Origin: Igneacidithiobacillus copahuensis | GTDB lineage: Bacteria; Pseudomonadota; Gammaproteobacteria; Acidithiobacillales; Acidithiobacillaceae | DNA: 64,000 bases | NCBI RefSeq assembly: GCF_018854015.1 | Contig: NZ_JAAXYO010000154.1 | Coordinates: 73,722-137,721, forward strand | Direction of reading: 5' to 3' | Shown: piece after piece, positions 27,929-35,853 of the stretch | How positions within the stretch are numbered: position 1 is the first letter of the stretch | Layout: each line of letters opens with the position of its first letter | Made by a program: the position numbers and the translations under genes | Notes under the pieces: generated by a model | Databases searched by the model: none | Told to the model about the DNA's origin: nothing | Seen by the model: only the letters and a program-made list of their open reading frames with translations

Positions 27929-28720
27929 ATGCGCTATTTCTGGACACCCTTTCCTTTTCCGCAAAGTCCGCCCATAACCGGATGGGCGGACATCGACCCA
28001 CTGTTTGGTAATCACTTCACTCTGGGCGATGGACGTGTCGTACATCGTGGCGAGAAGATTCCCGCGCTGGAAAAAGCCAGCGACCTGCCTGGTGTCCTGC
28101 GCCAGAGGCCGCAATTCTGCGGTGATCTGATTCCGGTTTCAGCACATGGGACCAGTCTGGCCAGCCTGTTGGCAAAGAAAGATTGGGATGCCATCCGCAA
28201 GCCGCTCATCGAGGAACGCAGCAACTCGTGCGAAGCTTGCGGTAGACGCCAGAAAAGCGGACTCAATGCCCACGAAATCTGGGAATATCACCTGCCGGAA
28301 CATGGTGCTCATGGTATCCAGCGGCTGGCCCAGATCAAGATTCTCTGCCATCACTGCCACATGATGTTTCATTTGGCTTTCGCCAATCTGCAAGGCAAAT
28401 GGGACGAAACCGTAGACCGCCTCATGCGCCTGCACCGATGGAGTGAAAATCAGTTTGAGAACTTCGGTGGATTCGTGGAGGCACGTCGAGACACTTTTAA
28501 CCGCTATTCGTGGATTCTGGATCTGAGCATCGTGCAGTCCGTGGACACTTTGCATCTGGATAAGGTCTGGAGCCTGCACCCGGAGCTGGACCGGGTGATC
28601 TGCGCGCCAGGCAAATACGAAGGCCAGGGAACACGCTATGCGGCCATTCTGGGCAAGCCTTGGGTAATTGCGGATCGCCAGTTTCCGGCGTATCCGTCGC
28701 CGCTACAAGTCGCCGCATAA
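27929..28720 (+). CDS. HNH-type nuclease-like protein
   Basis: This 263-residue protein has a treble-clef arrangement: CEACG at about residues 101-105, LNAHEIWEY about 10 residues later, and CHHCHMMFHLA at about 140-150. Two Cys pairs enclose the His that would bind metal, as in HNH endonucleases and related zinc proteins. The start at 27929 lies 4 nt after the dotA stop. Residues outside the core are unrecognised. The match to a catalytic HNH is partial (the His sits in AHE), so it may be a nuclease or a structural zinc protein. Confidence 0.6.
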   Translation: MRYFWTPFPFPQSPPITGWADIDPLFGNHFTLGDGRVVHRGEKIPALEKASDLPGVLRQRPQFCGDLIPVSAHGTSLASLLAKKDWDAIRKPLIEERSNSCEACGRRQKSGLNAHEIWEYHLPEHGAHGIQRLAQIKILCHHCHMMFHLAFANLQGKWDETVDRLMRLHRWSENQFENFGGFVEARRDTFNRYSWILDLSIVQSVDTLHLDKVWSLHPELDRVICAPGKYEGQGTRYAAILGKPWVIADRQFPAYPSPLQVAA

Positions 28721-28730
28721 TTCTGCATGG

Positions 28731-28743
28731 TTTGCGGCACCAA
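28731..28743 (+). promoter_or_regulatory. TTTGCGGCACCAA leader motif (helicase gene)
   Basis: The motif ends 30 nt before the ATG at 28774. An AAAGGA ribosome site lies between. Confidence 0.65.
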
Positions 28744-28773
28744 TGGGATGATATTCGTTACCAAAGGATTCCC

Positions 28774-30297
28774 ATGCAACTCACTGTCGAACAGCAGCGC
28801 ATTCTGGATTTTGTCGAGCAGCAGAAGGATCAGCGTGTGGCGCATGTCCTGCTCCATGCCTATGCCGGGGCGGGCAAGTCCTTCATCCTTACGGAAATCG
28901 CCAAACGCCTGAGCGGGGCCGGCATCTATCTGGCCTTCAACGACGCCATCGTGAAAGACATCCAGCGGAAGCTGCCCAAACACTTCACCGCCATGACCAC
29001 CCACAAACTGGCCTTGCAGCAATTGCCGAAAGACGTGAGCGCACGAGTGCGAAAAAGCCTGATGCAAGACAAAGGCCGAATACAGATTCCGGTGATAACC
29101 GCCACGATTCCGGGCTTCGATGGGCCAAACGGCATGAGTCTGGCGGGATTCGCCCTGCGAACCATCCGCCAGTTTTGTGGGTCCGCAGATGATCGGATGA
29201 GCGCCAAACATGTGCCCATGCCCTTGCCGCGACGCATCCATGCCGACGAGATTCTGCATGGGGCCAATGCCATATGGGATGCCATGCTTCAGTTCAGGCT
29301 GCCCATCACTCACGATTTTTATTTTAAGGCGTGGACCTTGATGGGCGCGCCCATCCCTTACGATCATCGCATGATCGACGAGGCGCAAGACACCAATCCT
29401 GCCGTGCTGAGCCTGATGTTCAAGCAAAAGCGCGGGGTATCGTGGTGGGCCGGCGATCCTTACCAGTCCATCTATTCCTGGCGCGGCGCGGTCGATGCGC
29501 TGGCTCACGTGGGCAAACGGAAAAACACCCATGCGGACTATCTCACACGCAGTTTTCGTTTTGGCGATGCTCCTGCGCATCTGGCGACGAAATTGCTGGA
29601 AACTCTGGGCGAGAAGCGCCCGGTACAAGGGACCGGGGAAACGTCTGTCCATCTGGTTCCGGGCGAATCCCGCGATCCCATGCGTTTCGTCTCCCATGCA
29701 AAAGCCATGTCGGTGCGATCCTTCGCATGGCTGGCCTTCAGCAATGTGAACCTGCTGGATGTGGCGATGAACTGCATCGACCATGACCTTTCTTTCCATA
29801 TCGTGGGCCAGGCCAAGGATGAAAAATCCCTGATATATGCCGCCATGAACCTCAAGGCTGGCAAGCCGGATGCCAAAGGCCCATTGTCGGCTTATCGCCA
29901 ATGGTCGGAACTGGAAGAAGAAGCCGACCACTACCCCGGCGGTGATGCTGCGCATCTATTGAGCCTGTACCGGCATCCCGGTTTCGGCGCGATACTGGAT
30001 GGCCTGAACCGGGGGACGGCATCGGAAGCCGATGCACAGGTGGTCCTCAGCACGGCACACCGGGCCAAAGGTCGTGAATGGGATCTGGTGGTCATCGACC
30101 GGGACATGGACGCTGCGCCTGGTGCTCCCACACGCTCCCAGACGAAGAAAAAGCGTCGGTTCTTCGTGGATGCCGATGGCCTGCACTTCGACAACCGCGA
30201 GGATGTCCACCTGCGGTATGTGGCCTGCACCCGCGCCAGAAAACGCCTGCTGGTGGCCTGCCCGGTCCTCTATGAATGGTGGCAGAAAACCGCCTGA
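28774..30297 (+). CDS. UvrD/Rep-like SF1 helicase, compact
   Basis: This 507-residue protein has the SF1A motifs in order: AYAGAGKSF (residues 29-37, Walker A), MIDEAQDTNP (about 200, motif II), WAGDPYQSIYSWRGA (motif III), STAHRAKGREWDLVVID (motif V) and LRYVACTRARKRLLV (motif VI). It is shorter than UvrD (about 720), mainly through reduced 1B/2B insertions, and resembles Fbh1-like or phage helicases. It would unwind DNA 3' to 5', probably in repair or replication of the element. The start is set by AAAGGA and by the leader motif upstream; the longer frame from 28660 overlaps the HNH gene. Confidence 0.85.
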   Translation: MQLTVEQQRILDFVEQQKDQRVAHVLLHAYAGAGKSFILTEIAKRLSGAGIYLAFNDAIVKDIQRKLPKHFTAMTTHKLALQQLPKDVSARVRKSLMQDKGRIQIPVITATIPGFDGPNGMSLAGFALRTIRQFCGSADDRMSAKHVPMPLPRRIHADEILHGANAIWDAMLQFRLPITHDFYFKAWTLMGAPIPYDHRMIDEAQDTNPAVLSLMFKQKRGVSWWAGDPYQSIYSWRGAVDALAHVGKRKNTHADYLTRSFRFGDAPAHLATKLLETLGEKRPVQGTGETSVHLVPGESRDPMRFVSHAKAMSVRSFAWLAFSNVNLLDVAMNCIDHDLSFHIVGQAKDEKSLIYAAMNLKAGKPDAKGPLSAYRQWSELEEEADHYPGGDAAHLLSLYRHPGFGAILDGLNRGTASEADAQVVLSTAHRAKGREWDLVVIDRDMDAAPGAPTRSQTKKKRRFFVDADGLHFDNREDVHLRYVACTRARKRLLVACPVLYEWWQKTA

Positions 30298-30340
30298 ACC
30301 AGATCGTCGGCTTGCATCGCCTTGGCCAAAAAAATCGTCG

Positions 30341-30353
30341 TTTGCGGCACCAA
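30341..30353 (+). promoter_or_regulatory. TTTGCGGCACCAA leader motif (Bro-N gene)
   Basis: The motif is followed by TGAGGACGATTTTAGAGGAG and then the ATG at 30386. The layout is almost identical to the leader at 33027, and both are preceded by a GCC(T)TTGGCCAAAAA-like stretch. Confidence 0.75.
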
Positions 30354-30385
30354 GTGTCTGAGGACGATTTTAGAGGAGATGTGCC

Positions 30386-31339
30386 ATGCAAGAGATTATT
30401 CCGTTCGAGTACGAAGGCCGTAATGTCCGCGTGATTACCGATGATGCCGGGGAGCCTTGGTGGGTGGCTGCGGATGTGTGCAAGGTGTTGGGGCTGGATA
30501 ACCCGACAAAAGCATTATTGCGACTTGACGATGACGAGAAATCGCAAGTCATTGATCCTGCTACCCTGAATAATATTCAGGGTGCTCAAATCAACAACTT
30601 ACTGAACATCATCAACGAGTACGGTCTTTACTCTCTGATCCTCACCAGTCGCAAGCCAGAGGCCAAAGCATTCAAGCGATGGGTGACGCACGAAGTCCTG
30701 CCCACGTTGCGCAAGACCGGCAGCTACTCCATGCCCACTACCGCCGCCCCCACAAAGCGCCAGCGCAAGAAGCCTGTGCCATTGGCCGACCAGACCTCGC
30801 CATTGGACGAATTTCTGCCTCGGCCTTACTTCAAGGTAATCGCGGGATACCAGTCGGCACTCAAGGGCCAAAAGAAGCTGGGTAAGGATGCGTTGCAAGC
30901 CAGCATCGCGGCAGCGCAGATCACCGCCCAGGCATTCGGTGTGGATGTGGATCGGTACCTCATGCTGGATTTGCCGAAGGCCGCGCCCACTCCGACCGTT
31001 GTCGAAAATGCCGCATGTCCGGTGGATTCAGAACCAGTGTACCGGAGTGCGCGGGATTTGGCCGCACTAATTCCAGTCACCTGCTCGACCGGCCAGCCGG
31101 ACGCAAAAAAGGTCAACGATGCGCTGGTCAAGCTAGGCTATGCGCGACGCCGCGATGACAACGTGGTCTATCCTCGTGAACCGGCGGCTGAAGGTCTTTT
31201 TCAGATGCGACCGGTGATCTCGGAAAACGGCCAGCCCATCAATGGGAAGTATTTCACCGTTTGGGACACCGACAAGATCCTGCCCATATTGCGTCGGCAT
31301 TTTTCCCGCCAGACGCGGCAATTGCAACTTATCCAGTAA
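30386..31339 (+). CDS. BRO-N domain antirepressor-like protein
   Basis: Residues 1 to about 115 match the BRO N-terminal domain of phage and baculovirus antirepressors: FEYEGRNVRVITDDAGEPWWVAADVCKVLGL, then a central segment ending in AKAFKRWVTHEVLPTLRKTGSY. The C-terminal 200 residues are unrecognised and may bind DNA or a partner. Total length is 317 residues. Such proteins bind DNA or sequester repressors. Both this gene and the AntA-like gene at 33070 begin MQEII and share the same leader, suggesting a regulatory pair that evolved together. Confidence 0.8.
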   Translation: MQEIIPFEYEGRNVRVITDDAGEPWWVAADVCKVLGLDNPTKALLRLDDDEKSQVIDPATLNNIQGAQINNLLNIINEYGLYSLILTSRKPEAKAFKRWVTHEVLPTLRKTGSYSMPTTAAPTKRQRKKPVPLADQTSPLDEFLPRPYFKVIAGYQSALKGQKKLGKDALQASIAAAQITAQAFGVDVDRYLMLDLPKAAPTPTVVENAACPVDSEPVYRSARDLAALIPVTCSTGQPDAKKVNDALVKLGYARRRDDNVVYPREPAAEGLFQMRPVISENGQPINGKYFTVWDTDKILPILRRHFSRQTRQLQLIQ

Positions 31340-31380
31340 ATCTTAAGGTGATATAACCAGTTAAATCATAGGAGAACCAA

Positions 31381-31683
31381 ATGTCAAAAAGCAAAACGGA
31401 TATGCTTCTGAAAGTTTCCCGATTGGTTGAGGACACAGAGGAAAACAGGCAAGTGCTTGGGATGTTGTTCCTTGGATATTTATGCCTGAATTACGAAATG
31501 TGCGATCATCAGCATGATCATGAATCTTTTCTTGCAAGCAAGATCAACGATGCTCTGGAATTTCTGGAGATTGAGCGGGAAGCTGATATTATCTCCAAAA
31601 GACTCTTTGGTATAGAGATTTATCATGAAGAATTCAAACAATGGCTGCTCAGTTTGCAGGAAACGGTTAGCCAGCCCGAATAA
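31381..31683 (+). CDS. Hypothetical protein in AT-rich insert, 100 aa
   Basis: The protein is small, helical and acidic with no recognised domain (KSKTDMLLKVSRLVEDTEENRQVL at the start). AGGAG precedes the ATG. The DNA is visibly richer in A+T than the flanking element genes, and the gene lacks the TTTGCGGCACCA leader, so it looks like recent cargo. It converges with, and overlaps by 17 nt, the 190-residue gene on the other strand. Confidence 0.6.
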   Translation: MSKSKTDMLLKVSRLVEDTEENRQVLGMLFLGYLCLNYEMCDHQHDHESFLASKINDALEFLEIEREADIISKRLFGIEIYHEEFKQWLLSLQETVSQPE

Positions 31684-32239
31684 TTATTTGATCTCCTGCG
31701 ATTAAATATCGTAGGAGATTTTCATTTCCTGTAAGATATGGAATATAGGTACGGAAGTCTGTTTCATTGTGATAAACATCTATTATCGGCTCAACTTTTT
31801 CTTTCTTCATGCTTTTCTTATGCAATTTACAAGCTACCGAATATGATCCGTCAATTATCATTCCGCTACGGTTGCTTAACCAAAGATGGCCCGGAAATTT
31901 TCGATTCTGCATGTCTAAAGGAATTTCTGAAAACTCATCATCAGAGAATGTAAATACCTGTTTTCCATTATCAATTAAGCCACCAACAACAATGCACCAG
32001 TCTTTTCTCAGTACTTCTTTAATTATACTGTATAAATATATGTGCGTTGGAATGCATTCGCCATGGATTATTTTCTCGTATTCAGGTTTGTCGTAAACTT
32101 CGCTAAGCAGCGTGCACAAGATCTTGATATCTAGATTGCTTAAAACTTCATCAGTCAGCTTATCGCATGCGGCGTCTGGAAAATGTTTTGCTGCGCGTTC
32201 TTTGGCAATATTAAAATTGTCAATATAATCATATTTCAT
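31667..32239 (-). CDS. Hypothetical protein in AT-rich insert, 190 aa
   Basis: No family is recognised. The sequence is rich in Ile, Lys, Tyr and Asn, unlike its neighbours, consistent with an AT-rich foreign origin. There is no signal peptide or membrane segment. The start codon at 32239 overlaps the end of the VapC gene by 4 nt, so it is probably read from the vapBC transcript. A function tied to the toxin-antitoxin pair or to the 100-residue gene opposite is possible but unsupported. Confidence 0.55.
   Translation of the reverse strand: MKYDYIDNFNIAKERAAKHFPDAACDKLTDEVLSNLDIKILCTLLSEVYDKPEYEKIIHGECIPTHIYLYSIIKEVLRKDWCIVVGGLIDNGKQVFTFSDDEFSEIPLDMQNRKFPGHLWLSNRSGMIIDGSYSVACKLHKKSMKKEKVEPIIDVYHNETDFRTYIPYLTGNENLLRYLIAGDQIIIRAG
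31691..31722 (+). terminator. Stem-loop with T-rich tail between convergent genes
   Basis: Arms ATCTCCTGCGAT and ATCGTAGGAGAT (one mismatch) with a 5-nt loop are followed by TTTTCATTT. It lies just after the plus-strand stop and inside the 3' end of the minus-strand gene. Confidence 0.55.
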
Positions 32240-32658
32240 TTACTTGTCTCCTTTTGCAAAAATGGATTGGCAACTCGCAGGTTTTCCTCTAAAACCTGCC
32301 CATGTTGTAAATCCTCTGTATACAAAATCTCGCAACACGATTCCAATGCCGATGCAATAATCAAGGCATCCCTGAAGTTGAGGCCGTATCTCTCCGCAAT
32401 GCGCATGGCATCTGCATGTGTGTCAACCGTAACAGGGATGGTACGGCATAGTTTCTGGATGGGTGCCAATACCGTTTTGATCTCCAGAAAGGTCATGTCC
32501 ATTTTGCGCCGAGCCACGGAAGTGAACTCGTTCAGCACCTGGACGCTGATGACGCCACCCATCGTTACCATAGATTCAGCAATATCCGCTTTGGCTGGAT
32601 CACCAGAGAACAGATAAAGCAAAATATTGGTGTCGAAAAAAGCCCTATCGCTCGCCAT
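32236..32658 (-). CDS. vapC: VapC-type PIN-domain toxin
   Basis: This 140-residue protein has the PIN core: FFDTNILLYL with the first Asp near residue 8, an acidic position in VISVQVLNEF, and LNFRDALIIASALESCCEILYTEDLQHGQ with the remaining Asp residues. PIN toxins are Mg-dependent ribonucleases that cleave tRNA or rRNA. The start at 32658 (MASDRAFF) gives the usual family N-terminus; it overlaps the antitoxin gene by 14 nt, the normal vapBC layout. The pair probably stabilises the element after segregation. Confidence 0.85.
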   Translation of the reverse strand: MASDRAFFDTNILLYLFSGDPAKADIAESMVTMGGVISVQVLNEFTSVARRKMDMTFLEIKTVLAPIQKLCRTIPVTVDTHADAMRIAERYGLNFRDALIIASALESCCEILYTEDLQHGQVLEENLRVANPFLQKETSK

Positions 32659-32878
32659 TCGTTTCCAGCCGGTCAAACTTGAAATCCCCCGGCAACCGTC
32701 CGCGATGCTTCCTCAATCTGGCTAGCAATTCATCATTTTTCGGCTTGCGCTGTATCTGAAAGCATCTCTCGTTCACTACATCCACTTCGATCTCATCTCC
32801 ATCCCGAATGCCCAATGCCTCGACCACCGTAACGGGGATGCGTATCGCCAAGCTGTTGCCCCACATGGAAACCCGCAT
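32645..32878 (-). CDS. vapB: VapB-type AbrB/SpoVT antitoxin
   Basis: This 77-residue protein begins MRVSMWGNSLAIRIPVTVVEALGI, the swapped-hairpin AbrB DNA-binding fold, followed by GDEIEVDV and a C-terminal toxin-binding tail. CAGGAGGG precedes the ATG at 32878. It should bind VapC and repress the shared promoter. The upstream inverted repeat at 32895-32917 is the likely operator. Confidence 0.85.
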   Translation of the reverse strand: MRVSMWGNSLAIRIPVTVVEALGIRDGDEIEVDVVNERCFQIQRKPKNDELLARLRKHRGRLPGDFKFDRLETNGER

Positions 32879-32894
32879 AACACCCTCCTGAAAA

Positions 32895-32917
32895 ATACAC
32901 AACCAACACCGTTGTAT
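32895..32917 (-). promoter_or_regulatory. Candidate vapBC operator
   Basis: An imperfect palindrome with arms related to ATACAAC and GTTGT(G)TAT lies 17-39 nt upstream of vapB, where AbrB-type antitoxins usually autorepress. Confidence 0.45.
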
Positions 32918-33026
32918 ATCACGGGGACTGCCCGGCAAGCAATCCATCACTACCGACATTCCCCCACCAAGCCTGGCATGGGTACTCGTCCGGGCGTCGG
33001 GGATCGCCTTTGCCAAAAATTCGACG

Positions 33027-33039
33027 TTTGCGGCACCAA
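33027..33039 (+). promoter_or_regulatory. TTTGCGGCACCAA leader motif (AntA gene)
   Basis: The motif ends 30 nt before the ATG at 33070. TTAGGACTAATTTTCAGGAG follows it. If TTGCGG is read as a -35, TAATTT lies 17 nt downstream. Confidence 0.75.
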
Positions 33040-33069
33040 GGGGTTAGGACTAATTTTCAGGAGAACGCC

Positions 33070-33984
33070 ATGCAGGAGATCATTGCGGTATCGCATCAGG
33101 AGATCGAAGGGGAAACCTGCCAGACCATCAACGCCCGCGAGCTTCATGCCTTTCTGGCGGTGGGGAAGGACTTTTCCACATGGATGAAAGACCGGATTGA
33201 TCAGTACGAATTTATGGAAAATCAAGACTTTATAATTTTCCCCGATTCTGGGGAAAACTCCAAAAGGGGCAGACCAAGCAAGGACTACCACCTCACCCTC
33301 GACATGGCAAAGGAACTCTCCATGGTCGAGCGCAACACCAAGGGACGGGAAGCGCGACGGTACTTCATCCAGGTGGAAAAGGAATACCGCAAGCTGCGGG
33401 ACTTGAATCAACCGAAGCGTCCGCATCGACCCGCCATGAGTGTGCCATCCCCCTGCCGGAGTGCATCCCCCGCCGATGCCCTGCTGCCGAACGGCTGGAC
33501 AATGAGGCAGATATTGTCCGACATCAAGGTGCATGCCCAATTTCTGCGGATGGCCGGTCTGGACGGAAATCAGGCGCTTTTGGGTGCCATTGCTCACGAA
33601 TCCATCTTGGCCGGGATCCCTCTGGCCTCACTCCTGCCACAACCCGTCATCTTCCGTCCTCTTCCGGTGCGGGATGCCGCATTCCTGCGACCGGTCGAGA
33701 TTGCCAAACGCCTGGACCTGCTGAACAAATCCAATTCGGCCAGTTCACGGCAAGCAAACCGCTTGCTGAAAAAAGCAGGCTTGCAAATATACGAGACAGA
33801 CAGTGGCCAATGGGAACCTACTCAGGAAGGCAAGCCATTTGCCTGTTGGCGGAATATCGGCCCGGTGACGGGACCGGAAGTTCGACAACTGTTCTGGTGC
33901 GAGAAAGTGTTGGCGCGCCTGCAAACGATCATGGGCCAGAAACAGAAGCCCGATCAGAACGAATCGCCTTTCTCGGTGCATTAA
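33070..33984 (+). CDS. AntA/AntB-type phage antirepressor-like protein
   Basis: This 304-residue protein has the AntA domain at residues about 18-105: TINARELHAFLAVGKDFSTWMKDRI, then NQDFIIFPD, DYHLTLDMAKELSMVERNTKGREARRYFIQVEKEY. The C-terminal half is unrecognised. Such proteins inactivate prophage-type repressors or act as DNA-binding regulators. It shares its first five residues (MQEII) and its leader with the BRO-N gene at 30386. The AT-rich insert and vapBC lie between the two, so they may once have been adjacent. Confidence 0.82.
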   Translation: MQEIIAVSHQEIEGETCQTINARELHAFLAVGKDFSTWMKDRIDQYEFMENQDFIIFPDSGENSKRGRPSKDYHLTLDMAKELSMVERNTKGREARRYFIQVEKEYRKLRDLNQPKRPHRPAMSVPSPCRSASPADALLPNGWTMRQILSDIKVHAQFLRMAGLDGNQALLGAIAHESILAGIPLASLLPQPVIFRPLPVRDAAFLRPVEIAKRLDLLNKSNSASSRQANRLLKKAGLQIYETDSGQWEPTQEGKPFACWRNIGPVTGPEVRQLFWCEKVLARLQTIMGQKQKPDQNESPFSVH

Positions 33985-33985
33985 G

Positions 33986-34588
33986 ATGATCGACCAACAG
34001 ATTGCCGCATGGGTGCGTCACTGGTTGCCAGGCGAGTACGACAAGGTGGCGGGATTCTTCCCGCCAATGAACGACGATGTCGTGGTGCCACCTTGTGTGC
34101 AGGCACCGTGGCTGGAACAGGGCGAGCCATCTACCTGCGACATGGCGATCACCGGCGATGCCATCCTGCTTTTGCCGCAATTCCGGAACACGGCAACGCA
34201 TGGCGCGTGGCTGGCATCGATCATCAATCCGTACCGATACCTGTGGCAACCAGCGGAACTCTGGATGGACGTGTATATTTCCGGCCAGCGAATCGACCTG
34301 TACCAAAGCTGGAAAAATCCAGCCAGAGGCATTTGCATGTCTTTTCCGTGGCCCGGCCCATTATGGGCGCAATTTCTTAACGCGGCCTCGAGGCTGCCTG
34401 TACGCATCGGTTATGCCATGCCCGACTGGCTTGCAGCCGACAGGCTTGCAGCCGGCAAGTGGGCTGCACCCGGCAAAGGGCTTGCAGCCGGCAGTGGGGT
34501 TGCACCCGGCAGGGATGCTCCCGGCAATGGATTGCCTCAGACACCTATCCGGTTGCTGACTATCAATGGTGTGCGGGTCAACGAATAA
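33986..34588 (+). CDS. Hypothetical protein with repeat-derived C-terminus, 200 aa
   Basis: No family is recognised. The first 150 residues are globular-looking and Trp/Pro-rich. Residues about 151-185 are a Gly/Ala/Pro-rich tract (LAAGKWAAPGKGLAAGSG type) encoded by tandem GC-rich units, then a short end. It starts one nucleotide after the AntA-like gene stop, so the two are cotranscribed. Confidence 0.6.
   Translation: MIDQQIAAWVRHWLPGEYDKVAGFFPPMNDDVVVPPCVQAPWLEQGEPSTCDMAITGDAILLLPQFRNTATHGAWLASIINPYRYLWQPAELWMDVYISGQRIDLYQSWKNPARGICMSFPWPGPLWAQFLNAASRLPVRIGYAMPDWLAADRLAAGKWAAPGKGLAAGSGVAPGRDAPGNGLPQTPIRLLTINGVRVNE
34430..34535 (+). repeat. GC-rich minisatellite (GGCTTGCAGCCGGCA units)
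   Basis: Units of 15-18 bp alternate GGCTTGCAGCCGGCA and GGGTTGCACCCGGCA forms, each containing a small inverted repeat. They are read in frame near the C-terminus of the 200-residue protein and resemble the tract at 44520-44590. Confidence 0.75.
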
Positions 34589-34622
34589 GGCTTGAGGCAG
34601 CCTGTCCGAATCTCCCCAAAAC

Positions 34623-34635
34623 TTTGCGGCACCAT
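34623..34635 (+). promoter_or_regulatory. TTTGCGGCACCAT leader motif (34677 gene)
   Basis: The motif ends 41 nt before the ATG at 34677. TTCAGGACAATGG and a GGAGG ribosome site lie between. Confidence 0.7.
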
Positions 34636-34676
34636 GACTTCAGGACAATGGATTCGTTGACTTGGAGGTTCTACTA

Positions 34677-35132
34677 ATGAAACCGCTCAACATCAGCATT
34701 TATGGAGTTGACTCGAACAACAGGCAAAAAGCCATCATCAGCATGTCGGTGCAGCCCGAAAATGCTGCGCGGAAGGTGGAAACCCTGCGCAACGTCCTCA
34801 ACCATCTGACACGATTGCAGGTCACACATCAGGCTACCTTGCATGTGGAACCGATCAACAAGGAAGGGCGCATTGCCGATTCCGGCGAAACTCCGGAGTC
34901 CTGGGCCGTGTTCGCCGTGCGTTCTCTTGTCGGTGGCCGGCAGATTCGGGAAAGACTGACCGAGTTCAACACCAAAGAAGATGCGCTGGATTTCTCCCGC
35001 CGTGTCATAGATGTCCTGGCAGAAGGCCAGAACCTGAAGATGTCTCCAGAACCATCCGTGGAACCGGCAAAGACCTCTGCGCAAGTGATCGAAATCACAC
35101 CTGCATCCCCATCTCCGTCGCGGGGGATGTGA
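34677..35132 (+). CDS. Hypothetical protein, 151 aa
   Basis: No family is recognised. It has a beta-rich start (MKPLNISIYGVDSNNRQKAI) and a central charged region, with no membrane segment. GGAGG and the leader motif set the start. The stop is followed one nucleotide later by the coiled-coil gene, so it heads a small operon (34677-37731) that also carries the primase and DotD. Confidence 0.6.
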   Translation: MKPLNISIYGVDSNNRQKAIISMSVQPENAARKVETLRNVLNHLTRLQVTHQATLHVEPINKEGRIADSGETPESWAVFAVRSLVGGRQIRERLTEFNTKEDALDFSRRVIDVLAEGQNLKMSPEPSVEPAKTSAQVIEITPASPSPSRGM

Positions 35133-35133
35133 C

Positions 35134-35853
35134 ATGGCGAAAGACAACGCTGATCTGCTCTCACTGAGTAGCGGAATCCTGCAAACAGCCAGGAACGTGC
35201 TGGACGAAATCGGGAAACAAAAAGACGAAATCGAAAAGCAGAAAGCTGAAATCGAAAAGCAGAAAGCCGACATCGAAAGGCAGGCAGGAGATTTGCGTGA
35301 ACAGTCAAAACAGGCGCAAGCCATGATGCGGGCCATGCAGGACCTGCGCAAGGAAATGATGGGCTTCGACGATGCGGCAAGGCTGCTGGTGGAAGCCCTG
35401 GAAGTCTGGGCGCAAAGCGAACCGCAACGGATGTGGGAAGAAACCCGCAAGCAGATGCAGGATGCAAGAACGTATCTCACCAAAGCCGAAAAATACTGGA
35501 GCGATGACACCCGTCGCCAGTGGATTCTGGACATCACAAACGATGTCCAGGCGGGGCTTTCCCAACACATCATCGAGCATCGGGAGTCAGTGCTCAAAAG
35601 GGCCAATCGCTCCATCATCGAAATGAAAACGGAAAGCACCTATCTGCAAAACTACGTTCAGGATTTTCTCAATGAAGCGATTGCCAATACAGAGCAACAC
35701 ATCAACGAAAACGTGGATCGCAGTATCCGCAAAATCGAAGTGACATTATCCGATTACCTGCGGGATCTGCGCGAAAGTCTGCAAGCCATGATCGCACATC
35801 GTGATGCGGAAATCATGAAAGAGTGCATGGGAGAAATCCATGGTCATGATTGA
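35134..35853 (+). CDS. Coiled-coil protein, 239 aa
   Basis: Residues about 20-70 form a strong coiled coil with the tandem units IEKQKAEIEKQKADIERQ, and heptad-like patterns continue through the protein. There is no membrane segment. It overlaps the start of the primase gene by 14 nt. It resembles a second coiled-coil protein encoded at 38183-38737, which has a membrane anchor. A scaffold role in transfer or partition is plausible; no family is assigned. Confidence 0.65.
   Translation: MAKDNADLLSLSSGILQTARNVLDEIGKQKDEIEKQKAEIEKQKADIERQAGDLREQSKQAQAMMRAMQDLRKEMMGFDDAARLLVEALEVWAQSEPQRMWEETRKQMQDARTYLTKAEKYWSDDTRRQWILDITNDVQAGLSQHIIEHRESVLKRANRSIIEMKTESTYLQNYVQDFLNEAIANTEQHINENVDRSIRKIEVTLSDYLRDLRESLQAMIAHRDAEIMKECMGEIHGHD

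Noticed and set aside
18674..33039. Sigma54 promoter interpretation of the GGCACC leader motif
   Set aside because: A sigma54 promoter needs GG and GC about 10 bp apart; no GC occurs at that distance in the copies examined.
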